Shown: positions 27,723 to 39,142, counted from the stretch's first letter. The stretch is DNA of 64,000 bases from Phytoseiulus persimilis (GCA_037576195.1 CM075102.1:12520745-12584744), one strand, 5' to 3'. Made by a program: numbers and translations. Notes: generated by a model from the sequence alone, not told the origin.

Positions 27723-29084
27723 ATGGTCGAAGCTTTTCCCACTCTCGATTTGAGTGGAAGAACAGGCTGCATCAGGGAAGTGAATCTTCCTCGAACCCTC
27801 AATCAAAGATTCATTCCATCTCCTTTCGTCACGATGTGGGTTCCCAGAATACCGCGGTCCCGCCACGAGGGTTCCGACGCATCAGACTCAAGGAACAGTC
27901 GACGCCGGGTCTCGGGCAGGGATGCTCGTGTAAGTCCAGCAAGTGTCCGGCACCTCAGCAACCCCGCGTGTCTTTCCGGCGGAGGAGTCCCCGCGGCATC
28001 GAATTCGAAAGTGAAGAAGAGCTCGAGGCGTAGTTCGACGTTTGTTGATTTTTTTTCCGACATCCCCGAAGTCGCTCGTCAGGAGAGTCTTTTCAAAAAG
28101 AGACGGCTGTCGAGCATGATAAAGCCGATTCGCAGCATATTCTCGGCACCGCAGTCCAGTGACGACAACAGGGCACACAGGATCAGGAAGTCCAAGTCTT
28201 CTGTGGGAGCGGATGAGGAGTCGAGAGTTAAGCAACCTTTCTTCGAGGACGCGGCGGAATACTCCGGCTCCTCCTATAGGCCGGTCTCTCAAATCCAGAA
28301 ATGGGACTCCTTGATTGACACTGCCCCGCTGGCTTCCAAGAACGGCAGCGAAGGAAGCTTCCGATCATCGAGGGACTTGCCCTATGAACGGGAAACGCTC
28401 TCCGAGTCGGAATATTTCGGAGCCGCAACCACATTCGAGTTATCTCCAGGAAGCCTCAAGCGCGGGACTCTTGAAACGGTCGAGAGCAAGACTCGCTTGG
28501 TAGCCGCTCCTGTTACCGCTAATCGGGATTCTGGGCACGAGAGGCAGCGAATTTACAGTGAAGAGCATCCAGGAGTCAGCAACGTCTTACTCACAACATC
28601 CGTTCTGGACTTCGATCAGCCAAGCGTCGGGCCCGTTCAAGAACAAGCCAGTGGCGATTTCGTAGAGAATACGCAGTTGTCGTTGCGCTCGTCATCGACT
28701 GTTTCAGCTAATCCAAACAGGGTTCCCAACGGAACGATGCAGAGGGTTGCTCGCTGGTTGAATAACAATCATCTCGGTCCGATGATGCCAGTAGATTCCG
28801 CTGTGGCTGCCGCAGATCCTCAGTCAACGGACCACGTGTCTAGTGGGCTCGCGCCGACTCCAACCCAGGATGCGGTGCCTGGTGAGCCAGCGAGCGGCGG
28901 GAATGTTCCTCGTGCTTCTCGAAATTCGGCATACGCGAACTCCGCAACGCAGACCGGCGCTGAAACCGTGACCGGAGCGGGCCCCCTCGTGGAGACTGTT
29001 GGCTTGGTTGCCGTTGCCGTTCTAATCTCCGCCTGCATTCATTATATTTCCCAGCTCCTACCAAGGAGCTTTGATCTTTTCTGA
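27723..29084 (+). CDS. uncharacterised Ser/Arg-rich protein with C-terminal membrane anchor
   Basis: The longest unbroken frame in the window: 453 residues from the first ATG to a TGA-equivalent stop. The frame is open back to a stop just before 27627, but without an earlier ATG; an ATG at 27834 is an alternative start. The first 420 residues are low in hydrophobics, rich in Ser, Arg, Pro and Glu, and contain several basic Ser clusters (for example KKSSRRSST and RKSKSSVG), so they are probably disordered and phosphorylated. The only strong hydrophobic segment lies 10-30 residues from the end (VGLVAVAVLISACIHYIS) and is followed by a short polar tail. That is the architecture of a tail-anchored protein facing the cytosol. 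No family is recognised. Being intronless in an intron-dense neighbourhood is unusual. An upstream coding exon is possible. Confidence 0.65.
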   Translation: MVEAFPTLDLSGRTGCIREVNLPRTLNQRFIPSPFVTMWVPRIPRSRHEGSDASDSRNSRRRVSGRDARVSPASVRHLSNPACLSGGGVPAASNSKVKKSSRRSSTFVDFFSDIPEVARQESLFKKRRLSSMIKPIRSIFSAPQSSDDNRAHRIRKSKSSVGADEESRVKQPFFEDAAEYSGSSYRPVSQIQKWDSLIDTAPLASKNGSEGSFRSSRDLPYERETLSESEYFGAATTFELSPGSLKRGTLETVESKTRLVAAPVTANRDSGHERQRIYSEEHPGVSNVLLTTSVLDFDQPSVGPVQEQASGDFVENTQLSLRSSSTVSANPNRVPNGTMQRVARWLNNNHLGPMMPVDSAVAAADPQSTDHVSSGLAPTPTQDAVPGEPASGGNVPRASRNSAYANSATQTGAETVTGAGPLVETVGLVAVAVLISACIHYISQLLPRSFDLF

Positions 29085-29548
29085 CTTTGAAAATACACTC
29101 GATTCCTATTCCCCCCCTTGATTTTCTATTGTGTGGTCTCTCGTTTTATGCGGGAGAAGATAATCCGAAGGCTTGCTAGGGTAGTGATTTCGAGTGATAT
29201 GGTTGTTGAGGCCGATGTTCCACAAACTCAGAAGTATATTGTAGGCTCGTCATACTCGGTTGGTATGAAAATTGCTTGGGCCTGGAAGTTCATGCACTCT
29301 TTCGAAGTCGTTCTATCGATTGCATGAGATCAATCGATAGCAATCAAGCGCATAATTTAGAAAAAAAAGCATCAACTTCCGGGCCCCAGAAACTACTAAT
29401 CGAATGGTAACATTGAAGGAATCGCAGAACATCTCGAAACGACGAACGGGTTGAAGTTGAGTTTTATAGCAGGGAACAAATGAAATCGGAGTTCCTTCCT
29501 TGGACAGGTGAGATCTCTGATGGTTCGCTCAGTATTAGTAGCCGAACG
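29085..29548. other. convergent spacer
   Basis: About 460 bases between the stop of the tail-anchored ORF (+) and the stop of membrane-protein paralogue A (-). It contains a C-run near 29110, an imperfect repeat of ATCGATTGCATGAGATCAATCGAT at 29314-29339, and no gene. Confidence 0.45.
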
Positions 29549-31357
29549 TCACGACGACTGCGTCATCTCTCTCAAAGCCGCTCCATGGAGCCAGTCGACC
29601 GGATAGCCTTTGATTTGTTCGATAATCTGCGGGATTCGATCGAATAAGTTCCCGGATGAACAATGATTCGATTCCATCAGAATCATACATTCACCTCCTG
29701 CATTTTGACTCACATGAAACCGAATCTTATCTCGCTGAACTCCATGAACGCCTAGAGCCAATGTCAAGAGTGAGATCTCGGCGCAGTACAGTTCTCCTCG
29801 GCGTTGGGGGTAGTCGCAGACTGTAGAGAAAAAACGCATCAGCACTTCACACGCAACACGCGAGGAAGTGAACAGAAATGCACCAACCGCGATTCCCGAG
29901 TGCCGTCAGAGCAAAGAGGTCCAAAGCTCTCTTGATCTTCATGAGCTCCCTTCCAATGCTGAATCCCTGCTCGTTGTGGACAAAATAGATATCCTTGACC
30001 CCTTCGGGAAGATCGAAGTCGGCGTAGTTGGTCATCAGGGAACCAGTGACACGGTAACAGTCCAAGAATGTTGGCTCCCGTTTTCCAGGATTGATTTTCA
30101 GTTGCCAGTTTCCATGTTCGAGTTCAAGCTTTGTATCTTCATGGAAACATGCATTAATCCATTTCCTGCGAGTCTTTGCACGTTGAAGTCGCAGCAAGGC
30201 TTCCCAGGACAAGGGGATCGCCTTAGTTGCGAAACAAACTTCCCCGTGCGGCGACTTCAACGGCTCCTTGCAATCTTTTGTGACATGAGCTTTGTGAAGG
30301 TTTTCTCGATCATATTCGACCAAAGCCACTGTGGGCATGGTTTTCTCGTTGGCGTTCAAAAGACTCACCAAACTCAGCCATTTTGAGAATGCTAGCAATC
30401 AAGAGCATATTTTCAACTCAAACAGGAATAGACATCATGTACCTATTTAGCTGACAATCTGCCTGGTACTCACTCCGAAACGGCGTCTTGACCCTGATCA
30501 CGGGCTCTGCACCTATCCTGAATGGGTATTTCCTGAGCAAGTTTCCGATGAGCGTTGGATCAGTCTCGTCGGAGGTATAAAATCTTATCGTAGTGCTCTC
30601 ATGGAAGGATCTCGGAATGGTTCTAAGAGCTTCCTGCAGAGCCTGTCTGGAGAATTCGGAATGGGAGGATTGAGCCACCTTTCCAATGAGACGCCTAAGG
30701 GTAGCTGGCTTCCCGCTGTTTCGGCCCTGAGGAGCCGTAGTTTATAATCTTCTCTCGGCGCCAGGGACCAATGGAATCACAGGAAAATTGTTCAAACAGA
30801 AGCTCGGCTCCTCGGAGCTTATTGTAGGGCTCCTCGGAATCTTTAAATCCATCCCAATCTCGGAACATGAAACCGCTTAGAAACGAGCTGGACCCGAGTT
30901 CTCAGAGCAAATGCGAGACGACTCCTCGAGTTTTCCGCTCAGATTCAGTGCGTCACCTGACGCAGCAATTTCGAGGAAAAACCGTCCACTTACTTGAGCT
31001 TACAAACATCATCTCCATTCACGCACCCCGCATCAGAGATATTTACGCTGGTGTATCCCGAAAGTCTTAACTTCTTCAAAGAATTGGAGAAGCTGAGTAA
31101 GAGAACTCTCAAGGGGGTCTCGATATCTTGCTTCGCAATCATAATTGCGTAGCATCTGTTGAGAAATGAAAGTTCAGTCTCTCCGGAGTCTCAATTCGGA
31201 TCGAACTGATAATTCGTCTCTTCCTGAATAACTTGCTTGTTGTGCTTTCCTCCACGAGAACGTATGGAGCCCAGAACCATGAATCCGATGACCAGTATTG
31301 CCGCGGTTGAGAGAACCAATAGATATAAGTGTTGATTGACCTCGTCGGAGCCCGATT
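29549..31357 (-). CDS. uncharacterised type II membrane protein, paralogue A (5' end unresolved)
   Basis: Reconstructed on the minus strand. Exons: 31357-31207 (transmembrane), 31155-30994, 30646-30474, 30328-29888, 29820-29714, 29626-29549. Phases 2, 2, 1, 1, 0 agree, giving about 369 residues to the TGA at 29549. The first exon holds one hydrophobic segment (LLVLSTAAILVIGFMVLGSI) followed by a basic stretch, so the rest is predicted lumenal or extracellular. The ectodomain has scattered Cys, a stretch FDLPEGVKDIYFVHNEQGF, a CAEISLL motif in exon 5 and ends near VDWLHGAAL. No ATG is in frame before the transmembrane segment, so a 5' exon is missing. It is homologous exon by exon to the gene at 35061-36880. 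Function is not recognised. Confidence 0.7.
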
Positions 31358-34300
31358 CTAGCTTCAATTATAAAATCGATTTGAGGATTGATACATAGCG
31401 AAATCGACCAAATTTTCTTTCTTAAATCCGCTCGAGCCACCTTGCTCTAAGACTTCCTTTCCGAGCTTCTCGCCCGCGACCAGGAGTTGAGAAGGCTTCT
31501 GCTCCGCTTCTACCATCTTTCTGCGAATAGTTCCAGTGTCAAGCTACTCGGATCTCGGAGCTCACGCTCCCGTCAATATCGTTGTCCTCTCGCAGCGAGG
31601 GAGGGTGAAGCAGCTCAGACTAAATCGCCTATTCGCTCCTGATCATCCAGCGACTGCGCTGAAAATAGGTGACGGCGCTCGGCGACCCGAGTGCTCTGAA
31701 CAGGAACAGTAATGGATGATGGCTGCCGGATAGGCTGCGCTTCCTACGCGCAACAATAACGAATCGTCTGTCGGGGCTCGGAGAACCAGAAGGGTGAACT
31801 CAAACATTTCGGAAACAAGTCAAGGGAATCAGATTAGCATGATCATGGCTCAATCTTTTCTAGTGTTCCTTCGAAACTGTCCCATCAATTGCATGAGATT
31901 GATACATTGCCGTAAGAGGGTGTTGTCAGCGAAATCAGAGGATTCATCGATTCCGAATCCGCTCGTCAGCCCTGGAGCACAGGGGCTCCGGTCTCGGAGG
32001 TGGCGGAAACGGCGTCGGGTCTAATGACACCCCGGGCGGGACTTACAGCTGCCCAAGCGCGACACGCTCCTTTCAACGACCCCGCGGACTCCTGCGGAGA
32101 ATACTGGTCGCCAAGAATGGTTCTCACATTGACCCATCGGACCAGGCCCGGGTATTCCGAGCCTGATCTTCCTACAGGGAGCGGAATCCGGGAGCGATAA
32201 ATAACTTCGGAGTCTTTCACTCACGAAAATTGAATCGCGCGGTGTCAATTGCAGTCATGGAACCGACTATTACGAAGCAAGGTCTCAAGACCTTCGGTCG
32301 CACCGAACTCGGACATCACAGCGGATCTACAGTCGAGGCTTTCGAATGACCGTTAAATTGTGAACATTCACTGAGGGTGTCAACGGTGAACCTCCGTTTT
32401 GGAGCGCAGATATGCTCTGAGAAGTTTTAAGAAGCTCCCGGCTCTCCTTGCCACGCTAACCGACGAATGAATAGGACATTGAGAGCCACCCGGACGTTGT
32501 TAAAGCCACGAGTCACACCTCTCAGAAGGGAACGTAGTCCGAAAGAGTTTCTGGTTTCAGAAACCCCCCTCCCCTTGAATTTACCAGTTTCGATGATATG
32601 GTGACACCCTTTCCAGTCTTCACGCCGGGGAGGCATACTGTCGCGTTGTTTCCTTCCATCCCCTCATCACGTACATGAGAGGAGACTCTCCAATGGGAGA
32701 GCGCCTGTTGCAGGAGTGACATCGCAGACGGCTCCATCCAGTTGAGAAAAAGACGGTTCTCCAAATCTCGTTTACAGATTGGCCCTGGAGCTCAAAGCGT
32801 GGATCGAATTCGAGCATTCCGAGCTGTGGAATGTCGCTCCCTCAATCTCTGATTCTGGACCCGTTTTGACAGCAGAGGTGCGAGAAATCTTCCAGGTGGA
32901 TTTGACACTCACTTCTTTCATCAGATTGGTTTCGCATCCCAAAAGTCATTCATCCTCTTCTGGAAGAGAACTGCCGAAGCCCGCTTGGGGCCCCGAGGCT
33001 CCCATATGGGAGCATCTTTTGGATGTTTATGTCTGATGGCACTGCTGTATCAGATCACTACCATGAACCATGAATCGCGTCTCCAAACTCCAGTGGTCTG
33101 CGTCACCTCTGCTGCGGGGGGAAACCTTCCATTCAAGACCGAGATCGCCCCGAGACACGAGCTCCGAAAATCTTTTTGGAAGATCCATGTGGTACCAGGT
33201 ACTTCATACGCGGGAAGAATGCGAGAGCATCCTGAATAAGATGTTGGGGTCTTTTCCAAAACTGGTATCCGGGTATCAGTGGCGTATCTGAATCAAGCGG
33301 CGCCCGGGGCAAAAGGACGAGAATGCGCCTTCCCCCCCCTCCTTTGAGCCGGCACGGGAATTCGGTGAGCCATCGCACGAGATTCTTCTCGTTGGAAACA
33401 AAGTCATGCTCACGCAATGTTACCACGATACAATGATGATCTGAATCGTTCTCGTTGAGCCCTGACTGCGGCGAGATTTTCTATCATTTAACAGCGCCAA
33501 AGTCCGTTTTTTTCCTTTTCGTCTCTCAATGCTTGAAAGTGCTAATCTCCTACTCGCTGGAAGATCTCTCTCAGCTGGCCGCCGTAACGGCGATGGTAGG
33601 AATCTACGTGGCGACAACCAGGTCCAGAAACACGCTCTCATCATCGTATTGGATGATGAGGCTGAGGATTCCCACTGAAATCGCCATACGCGCATGCTCA
33701 CTGGCAGGGGCCAACATTTCACAGTCATTCATCACTTCACGGAGTTTCTCCCATAGATTGAACCGGAACTCTGATTCTGCGCCCCTCCCTCAGCCCTCTG
33801 GTGCATGTGTCTGTGTCTGAGAAGAGGCGAGTCTTCACTGCAGTCGAAGACATTTATAGAACTTCATCTCTTCCGCGCCCTTCAGCTTTGCGCCCCCAAG
33901 TCCTCTAGGGCGAGGAACCAATGCAGAAACGGCAATAGATGAAGTTCAAATCCGACATAGCGCCCCTCAGATCTCTGCGGCGTTTATCCGTTTGGAAGCT
34001 GAATCAAGTTGATCCTGCGGTTACGGCTACGGGGGAGAAATCAACTACGGTTTTACGAACCGTAACTGCGTGCCCTTTCAGTTTTGCGCCCACTTACTGA
34101 GCGCCCAGTAGTCTTCGGTCCCCGGTCTTCGCTGAGTTTCAACGCGGTGAAATTTTGATGTTACCCATTGACACCTGCGCTTCCTGTAGTATGTTTCCCA
34201 CCAGGTTCGATCTGATCAAGAGAGCTCGGTTCATGAGTTTGTGGGACGGACAGTTTTTCGATACTGCTCCACAATATTGTGTAGAAATTCCTATGTAGGA

Positions 34301-34500
34301 ATCTGATGCGTTCCGACTCGAGAGCTGATTTCGACTCGCGAATGCTCCGATCAGACCAACGACATGAGGCCGTAATGTGTCCGTGTCCTAGCAACTATGG
34401 TGTTACGTATCGCTGAGGAAAGAGTTTTCGATTCAAAACCGCCGAAGATGATCGCTCGGAAGACAGTGAGCCCCTCGCTAAGATGGAAAGTTCGGTGAAA
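31358..34500. other. region between paralogues, no firm gene
   Basis: About 3.1 kb without a gene I can support. It presumably contains the missing 5' exon and promoter of paralogue A. At 33277-33315 a CAGTGGCGTA... start followed by a GCGCCCGGGGCAAAA-like run resembles a DNA-transposon terminus. GCGCCC-rich patches recur at 33870-34110, but no matching inverted end was found. There is a C-run at 33330-33338. Confidence 0.4.
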
Positions 34501-34829
34501 TGAGCCAGAAATCACGGATGCTCGGAACTGAGCTATGTTAGTAAAGCGGAGTTGGAATCCTGCGGTAATCATCCTCGTGTCATCTTCCGGGTCCCGCGTT
34601 GTTCGGGAAACCGATCCAAAATCAATCACCAGCTCTAAAGCGAGACAGGCCTGTCCCTACTCACGGCGGAACGATTTGGTACAGCACAGAAATAATGAAC
34701 GGAGCCACTGCCATGGAGACCACTGCCACAGCCTCCGCCGAGTTCGCCGGAAGCCTGCTGGGCTCATAATCCGGGATACCGAGACTTACATTTGACGCAG
34801 AAATATTCGAAAACGACGTTGCTATGCTA
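34379..34829 (-). pseudogene. possible remnant of a third paralogue (transmembrane exon plus following exon)
   Basis: On the minus strand, an AG acceptor after a T-run precedes 34829. An open segment to about 34664 carries one hydrophobic helix (VAVVSMAVAPFIISVLYQI) and ends at a gtgagt donor in phase 2, the same phase as after the transmembrane exon in paralogues A and B. A good acceptor about 195 bases on (tttccatcttag) opens in phase 2 into a segment with FRAIIFGG, which loosely resembles FFVVIFGN of paralogue B exon 2. The remaining exons were not found, so this is either a decayed copy or coincidence. Confidence 0.25.
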
Positions 34830-35060
34830 AAAAAACACACACTTTACTCCGAAGGATCGTCTCCCTCTTCCGACAGTGCTTGCAAAACCATATAAGCATT
34901 AAGAGAAGAAAATAACCATTTGAACCGAAGATCGAGGAGTCTCGCTTCCATTATATGAAGCTCCTCGTGCACGTAAATCCATAGGTTTCCCTCTCGTGGC
35001 CGGGTGTGCTCCCCTTCACTCAGGAGAGCATGCGCTGCCCAATCCACTGGCGAGCATGCC

Positions 35061-36880
35061 TCAGATTTTTTGCCAGATTTCTGACCACGCAAGTCCGTGA
35101 ACCCAATTGATTTTCCGGTGCTCAAAGTCCTGAATAAGCTTCAAAGAGTGATTCCGGTGAGAAGATTCGTTCCCAAATCCGAGCCGAGGAAGGATCCGGT
35201 CAGGTTAGCGAGGACTGAATCTACATTGCATGGTACATGGAAGTTTGCGGCGGTTAGACTCACTCGCAATTTGATTGGCCTTTTCCAGAAGTTCAAAACG
35301 TAGTACAGGAATGAGAATTCAGCGCAGAGCGCTTCTTTGTCGCATGAGGCGGCGCGACACGCTGCGAATGGGCAAAGGAACTATCAGAATCCGCGGAATT
35401 CTATTCTGCTTCAGGTCCTGATCACACGTCAGCCCTCAAGGAGTTTGGATAAGGGCCGGAGCGAGCTAAGATGAACCGGGACAAACCGACCTGCAAGAGC
35501 CGCTTTCTCGAAAGTCTCCTGAGTATGGCTCCAGCCTTCCTCTCCCAGTTTCGATATTGCGCGGAAACCTTTCTCTCGTTGGATGAGATACGTCGTCTCG
35601 ATGTGCGTTGGGAGGTCGAATTCGTTTAGCATCTTTTCCGAGAGCAGGGTCTTGGTGAATGTGTGGCACCTCGTGAACGTATGCCACCCATTAACGGGCT
35701 CGGCTTCGGATTCGCAACGGGAGCATTTCCGGAGCCAGGTTTTGAAACGTTCCGGAAATCCTGAGAGCAAGTTCGCGAGATTGAGCGGTTCCGACTTGGC
35801 GAACATGCAGAGCAGCTTGTACGGAGAGGGGCGATTGGCAGTCCACGCGAGTCCTTCGATGCACTCAGGGCCGACGGGAAGCATTCTCCTATGTGCCAAA
35901 TGCATGTTTATGCCATCGAAGTCGATCACGGATACTTCCTGTGTAGACTTTTCCTCCCATTTGAGAAAAACCGCCGCGCCAAGCCATGTGAAGAACGCTG
36001 TTGATTTCGTGGAGAATCTCGCAGAGAATAGCAGCTTGAGTCAAGAACCCAAGGGTTCCGGAAATCCGAAGAGGAATGATTCTCGACCAACCTTTATCTC
36101 CTTCGTACAACCGTGACACCGGTTGCCTCGCCGACTGGAAGCGGGAATCAGTCAACAATCGCTGGATATTTTTCAACAGACGCGAATCGGTCCGCTGGTA
36201 AGTAACGAACTTCGCAATCGTGTCTCGGTGTCTGCGCTTGGGTATCAGCGTATAGGCTTTCTCCAACAGTGGCCTAGAACGAGGCATTCATTGCAAGTTC
36301 AGGCCTCATTTCAAAGTTCGAGAACCGCCCATCGCGCTCGGCTCGCGTGGAAAGCACAGGCAATTACCTGAGTTTCTCAGACTCTCCTGGATTCTCCAGT
36401 CTTGTTGTGTTGATACGAGCCTCAATTGTCTTGTCGACGGAGGAATTCCCAAGCGACGTGTTCCCGAAAATCACGACAAAGAAGCACGGTAGACAGTCAT
36501 CGTCCTCCCTCGCGATCACCACCGCATATTCTCTGTAGAAGTAAAAATATGGTTCGCTTCCAGTCGGATGGAGTGGAGCGAGAATCGATCGATGCAACTC
36601 ACTCTGTTGCTGGAGCTTCGGGGGTGATCATCCAGAGCACGAAGGCACCGAATGATGTAACTGCCAAGCCGACGACCAGCGCACAACAGGCTACGCGCGA
36701 AGCTCGAGGCCTGGCACTCTGCGAAGCAGCGAATGAGTCTCCTCCGAATTCAGAGGAATCGAGAACCTGGAGACTGTCTTGCAGAGCTCCGTTCGTATGC
36801 GACTCGATATCGGGCTCGCTGAGTTCTGAGTTTTCCATATTCGTCCCCACAACTGCACCGACAGGAGCTTCGTCCAACAT
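35061..36880 (-). CDS. uncharacterised type II membrane protein, paralogue B
   Basis: Complete on the minus strand. Exons: 36880-36603, 36532-36368, 36273-36092, 35934-35491, 35361-35264, 35129-35061. Phases 2, 2, 1, 1, 0 agree; 1236 nt, 411 residues. An acidic N-terminus of about 62 residues is followed by one transmembrane helix (residues about 63-85, CCALVVGLAVTSFGAFVLW) and a Cys-containing ectodomain. N-glycosylation sequons occur in exon 2 (NTS, NSS, NTT). Exon 4 contains FDLPTHIETTYLIQREKGF, matching paralogue A's FDLPEGVKDIYFVHNEQGF. Exon 5 has CAEFSFL and exon 6 has INWVHGLAW, matching CAEISLL and VDWLHGAAL of A. The start is the ATG at 36880, an open exon with no acceptor needed. 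The exon 3/4 junction is the weakest: donor aaag/gttggt, acceptor ggaag/TATCC, chosen because the spliced junction aligns with A without gaps. Function is not recognised. Confidence 0.75.
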
Positions 36881-38408
36881 TCGCTTCGTTGCATTTCAAT
36901 GAATGGAGAGGTAACTCGCACGTTCCCGCCACAACTGTCCTCCGTGAATAGAAACAAATGATTCTGTTGACTGAAATCGGATGCTCAGTATCCATTCTAT
37001 CAGATGGGTTCCAGAATGGATGAAATTCTCAAGTGGGTGATTGTGTCTCTGGAAGCGACTGGTGTAGAGAGAGCGGCACCTGTTCCAGCCTGGCTCGTGA
37101 GTATGTTCCGATGTTCAATCTTGCGGTCCCGATTGTACCATGTTCTTTCCTGGAAGACCCGGTCTACCCGAGGTTTGGGGGTCAACCTGACGAAGAGAAT
37201 TCCGCCATCGGTCTCGTAGCATTTCAGAACTACAGAGCTTTTAGCACGAAGAAATTCTCTTCGAAACTCCTCGCATTCGAGAGTAGAATCGGCAAGCTGC
37301 AAGGATCAGGGCAGTAGAAGCACCGGATACAACAATCGATAAAACTGAATACCGATGGTTGCTCTAAAAGCTCTAGAGGGCCTTCTTGGGCTGTCTTCAG
37401 TTATCAGATCGACGAAAATAAATTGGCTCTAATCCCGACGACACCGTGAACCCCATCGAATATTCTGCGCACTTGGAGACGTCAGATTCAGACGCTTCAG
37501 GAAGAAAGCCGTCCGTCGGACCGACAAGATCTGTTTGCTCCACCGGAGAGCCTGAGGAGCGCTTCAGAAGAAAGACCTGTCACAAAGGGAATAATATTTT
37601 GGACTCGTTGAATATGCGCATTTCCAGGAGGAAGCAGCAAACTTGATTTGGTCTCACAAGAAATCGAATATCTCTCAAAATGGCCCAAAGGAGCCATATA
37701 TTTTGGGTGATTCCGGAGGTTCGGCGTTCTCGATTCCGCTCGCTCATGACTCCGCTTGGACGCATTTGGCCGACCTCCGACCAGAATGTTGCTCGGCTAG
37801 AAAGCGAAAACCTGACTCCGTTTCGGCCGGATTGGCTGAGCGGTTCTCGTTCGGCAGAGAAATCAAAATGATTCAGAGCAGAAACTTCAGAAGCCGATGT
37901 CTCTGGTTTCCGGCCACCGATCCCCTCCATCCTCTTTTTCTCCACCAGCTTATTCCTTGACGAACTTAACGACTTTCGAGAAAAAAAGGGGGTCATTCCG
38001 CAATTTTTGGATATTTTATGATCTCCACCTGCCCCCCTCAAATATTAAATCCTTAAATACCTTGATTCCGGTCGACTACAGCGCTGAAACACTCTTACGC
38101 CCAGGGAACGACCTCCAAGTCATCGTGTGTCCAAACTGGGAACGCTCGAATTAAACGAAATCACTGTCCAGAATCGCCAGCAGCCAAGTGAAACCATTGC
38201 AGCCCGACGTCGAGAGAGCGAGTCATCGTTCGCCTCGGAGGAAAGTCTCGAAAGTCGCGTGGGAAAAACACGATGCTGGAAACCCTTTTTTGTCCGAACT
38301 GTGAGTTTCTAGAACCCGAGCGCTTCCAGTCCTGTCGCTCCTCCCTCGATGTAGTTTCACGCGGTTCTATTCGCTCACTGATGAAGAATGTTCGGTTATT
38401 CTTAACGA
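36881..38408. other. spacer, no firm gene
   Basis: About 1.5 kb. An open + strand segment at 37090-37319, with a Pro/Phe-rich stretch VPMFNLAVPIVPCSFLEDP, looks protein-like. I could not join it in phase to an upstream exon with a start. Nothing else is recognised. Confidence 0.4.
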
Positions 38409-38414
38409 TTTATT
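38409..38414 (-). promoter_or_regulatory. poly(A) signal of the small heat-shock protein gene
   Basis: TTTATT on the plus strand reads AATAAA on the minus strand, 114 bases past the small heat-shock protein stop. Confidence 0.55.
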
Positions 38415-38527
38415 CGAGGTTTGCAACATGTACATATCGTCTGATACAACATTTCCGTCCGTTTCCCGAGACGCAGATAGTTGGGTCAGCTGGAGTGGAA
38501 TAAGACTGTCCGGATGAACGCGCATTC

Positions 38528-39142
38528 TTACTTTATCACGATATCTGGAGTTTTCGGATATAGCTTCAGTGTGACGTGTTGCTCTACCTCATCTTCACAG
38601 ATGGTGCTGTCGACTTCTTTCTCCAAAGTACCTGTCCTCGACTCTTTCTCTTTAGCGTTCTCCTTGTTATCGGCGATTCTCACAACCCTGATCATCACAT
38701 CGTCATTCCGTTTCTCCACGGGCGCTCTTACGAGTATCCTCGAATCTGTGAGTTGCGCTTGAAGTTTTTCGAGGGCAAACCCTTGGGGGACTTTGAAGCT
38801 CTTCTTGATCTCTCGCAGAGAGTATCCGTCTTCTAATGGTACTTCTTTCCTGGCAAGTACTGTAACTTCACGGTTCTTCAAAGTCACAGAAACATCTTCG
38901 GGTGCAAATCGCTCCGGAACAGTGAGAAGCTCGCAGAGCACCTGAACTTCGTCTGTGCGCTGCTGTGGATGCGGCGCTGCTGATCTTGGACCGGAACTCA
39001 TAAAAATTTCCTCAAACACACGTTGGCTCCGTTGAGGGTCAACATTAACGCAGCAGTTCCGAGACCGGAGCTCGTCTTCCATCCGCTGGATGTGTTTCTC
39101 GAACCACGATTTCATGTCGTTCTGACAACACTCTTCGAACAT
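38528..39142 (-). CDS. small heat-shock protein (alpha-crystallin domain)
   Basis: Single-exon minus-strand gene, 204 residues from the ATG at 39142. It is an ATP-independent chaperone that binds unfolding proteins. The alpha-crystallin domain spans about residues 65-145: a VLCELLTVPERFAPEDVSV start, a VTLKNREVTVLARKE beta4-beta5 pair, SFKVPQGFALEKLQAQLTD, and the late strand with SRILVRAP where many family members have an L-x-I/V-like hairpin. The N-terminal region has paired Cys and charged helices. The C-terminal extension of about 55 residues is acidic and longer than in most small HSPs. Lack of introns is common for heat-inducible genes. Upstream (about 39200-39215) is a TTTTAA patch; no clean heat-shock element array was seen. 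Confidence 0.92.
   Translation of the reverse strand: MFEECCQNDMKSWFEKHIQRMEDELRSRNCCVNVDPQRSQRVFEEIFMSSGPRSAAPHPQQRTDEVQVLCELLTVPERFAPEDVSVTLKNREVTVLARKEVPLEDGYSLREIKKSFKVPQGFALEKLQAQLTDSRILVRAPVEKRNDDVMIRVVRIADNKENAKEKESRTGTLEKEVDSTICEDEVEQHVTLKLYPKTPDIVIK

Noticed and set aside
27888-28292. Minus-strand and alternative plus-strand frames inside 27.7-29.1 kb
   Set aside because: They lie antisense or out of frame to the 453-codon ORF and carry no independent signal.
33277-34110. Possible DNA transposon starting CAGTGGCGTA with GCGCCC-rich interior
   Set aside because: No inverted partner or target duplication was found, so boundaries and class cannot be supported.
34844-35125. 93-codon minus-strand frame overlapping the last exon of paralogue B
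   Set aside because: Paralogue A shows that the true terminal frame is the one ending INWVHGLAW; this one is a shifted shadow continuing past the real stop.
35889-36287. 132-codon minus-strand frame starting MPRSRPLLEK
   Set aside because: Its first half is genuine exon 3 of paralogue B, but the second half runs through the intron; the paralogue alignment supports splicing at 36092.
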